46,331 bases of DNA from Gammaproteobacteria bacterium (GTDB lineage: Bacteria; Pseudomonadota; Gammaproteobacteria; SZUA-229): assembly GCA_029287435.1 (NCBI GenBank), contig JARFRD010000086.1, positions 1-46,331 of the forward strand, read 5' to 3'. The notes under the pieces were generated by a model. That model saw only the letters and a list, made by a program, of their open reading frames with translations. It did not search any database and was not told where the DNA came from. This document shows positions 45,430 to 46,331 of this stretch, in pieces. The first letter of the stretch is position 1; each line of letters opens with the position of its first letter. The position numbers and the translations under genes are program-made.

Positions 45430-46331
45430 ATGAATCCTATCCGTTCAATGCTTGCCGTCGCAGCGTCAATTTTTTTCACAATTGTATTTCTAGCACAGGC
45501 ACACGCTGTGCAGACCACTGGTGTAGCGGGCTCACCGAGCGCCACCACCACCATCGACGGCAGGCAGCTGCCGCCGCCACCGGACAAGCACTTCGGCGGC
45601 AAGATTGAAAAAACTGTTGGTCAATCGACTCCCTACTGGCCGCCCCGTGTGGTACCGAAGAAGGGTGCGCCTAATATTGTTCTGATCATGACCGATGACG
45701 CGGGTTATGGGGTGTCCGGCACCTTCGGGGGCGTCATACCGACGCCGGCCATGGATCGTATTGCCAGCAACGGCCTGCGCTACACCCACTTCCATTCCAC
45801 GTCTGTGTGCTCGCCGACGCGGGCCGCTCTGCTTACCGGTCGCAATCACCACCAGATGGGCTCGGGTGCTATTCCGGAATTATCGACCGGCTACCCCGGC
45901 TACAACTTCATGATGACCAAGGATAACGCGACGATTGCAAGAATCCTCAAGGGCAACGGCTACGTGACCTCCTGGTTCGGCAAGAACCACAATACACCTG
46001 ATCTGCAGACCAGCAAGATCGGGCCCTACGATCAGTGGCCGATCGGCATGGGCTTCGACTATTTCTACGGCTTCATGGGCGGTGACACCACCCAGTGGCA
46101 GCCGGGCAATCTGGTTCGTAACACGACCTATATCTACCCCTACGAGGGCAATCCCGGTTGGAACCTGGTCACCGCAATGGCGGATGATGCGATTGATTAC
46201 ATGAAGACCGTTGATGCATTGAATCCGGACCAGCCTTTTTTCCTTTACTATGCACCCGGCGCAACCCATTCACCGCATCACCCGACACCGGAATGGATCG
46301 AAAAGATCAGCGAGATGCATCTTTTCGACGA
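45430..46331 (+). CDS. Arylsulfatase, N-terminal part (3' end truncated by window edge)
   Basis: Signal peptide MNPIRSMLAVAASIFFTIVFLAQAHA; APNIVLIMTDDAGYG; sulfatase motif SVCSPTRAALLTGRNHH (CxPxR formylglycine site). No stop before window end, hence absent from the ORF track. Confidence 0.94.
   Translation, partial: MNPIRSMLAVAASIFFTIVFLAQAHAVQTTGVAGSPSATTTIDGRQLPPPPDKHFGGKIEKTVGQSTPYWPPRVVPKKGAPNIVLIMTDDAGYGVSGTFGGVIPTPAMDRIASNGLRYTHFHSTSVCSPTRAALLTGRNHHQMGSGAIPELSTGYPGYNFMMTKDNATIARILKGNGYVTSWFGKNHNTPDLQTSKIGPYDQWPIGMGFDYFYGFMGGDTTQWQPGNLVRNTTYIYPYEGNPGWNLVTAMADDAIDYMKTVDALNPDQPFFLYYAPGATHSPHHPTPEWIEKISEMHLFD

Noticed and set aside
1-46331. The two edge sulfatase pieces as one gene split by circularisation
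   Set aside because: Both pieces contain the same internal segment (KPFFVYLPYTATHFP vs QPFFLYYAPGATHSP), so they overlap in homology and must be two different genes.

Overview
The window encodes about 40 genes and looks like chromosomal DNA of a Gram-negative bacterium (TamA/TamB, outer-membrane-type proteins); taxonomy cannot be fixed from sequence alone. Main blocks, left to right: (1) C-terminal part of an arylsulfatase, a putative outer-membrane protein, and an Fe/Mn superoxide dismutase. (2) A compact minus-strand operon (~3.7-15.1 kb) combining Mrp-type antiporter subunits (MrpE, F, MbhD-like, G, MbhE+MrpB, C, and two MrpD/NuoL-like subunits fused in one 1056-aa ORF) with complex-I-like NuoH, B, C, D and a NuoI-like ferredoxin fused to a GltD/NfnB-type flavoprotein, ending in a diiron rubrerythrin-like gene. 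It has the subunit make-up of MBX/MBS-type respiratory complexes, lacks NiFe ligands by eye, and is the best candidate for a poorly described system. (3) A minus-strand 2-oxoacid oxidoreductase operon (gamma, alpha, beta) with its own GltD-like/PorD-like fusion flavoprotein, resembling phenylglyoxylate:NAD oxidoreductase in architecture. (4) A circularly permuted ATP-grasp / alpha-E / transglutaminase / DUF2126 cluster with a divergent HPPD-like VOC protein. I read sigma-54-like (GG-N10-GC) promoter motifs in front of three transcription units here, with a shared NtrC-like palindrome (TGCAC-N7-GTGCA) midway between two divergent ones. (5) A 2OG-Fe(II) oxygenase, a DsrC/TusE homologue lacking both canonical cysteines, a PhoV-like phosphatase preceded by an unusual nested inverted-repeat element, and TamA/TamB. 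(6) An AraC regulator divergent from a DUF2092 / Ala-Pro-rich / arylsulfatase operon that starts with an apparently truncated beta-barrel remnant. No rRNA, tRNA, CRISPR array or transposase was recognised. All family calls are by-eye motif recognition without database searches.
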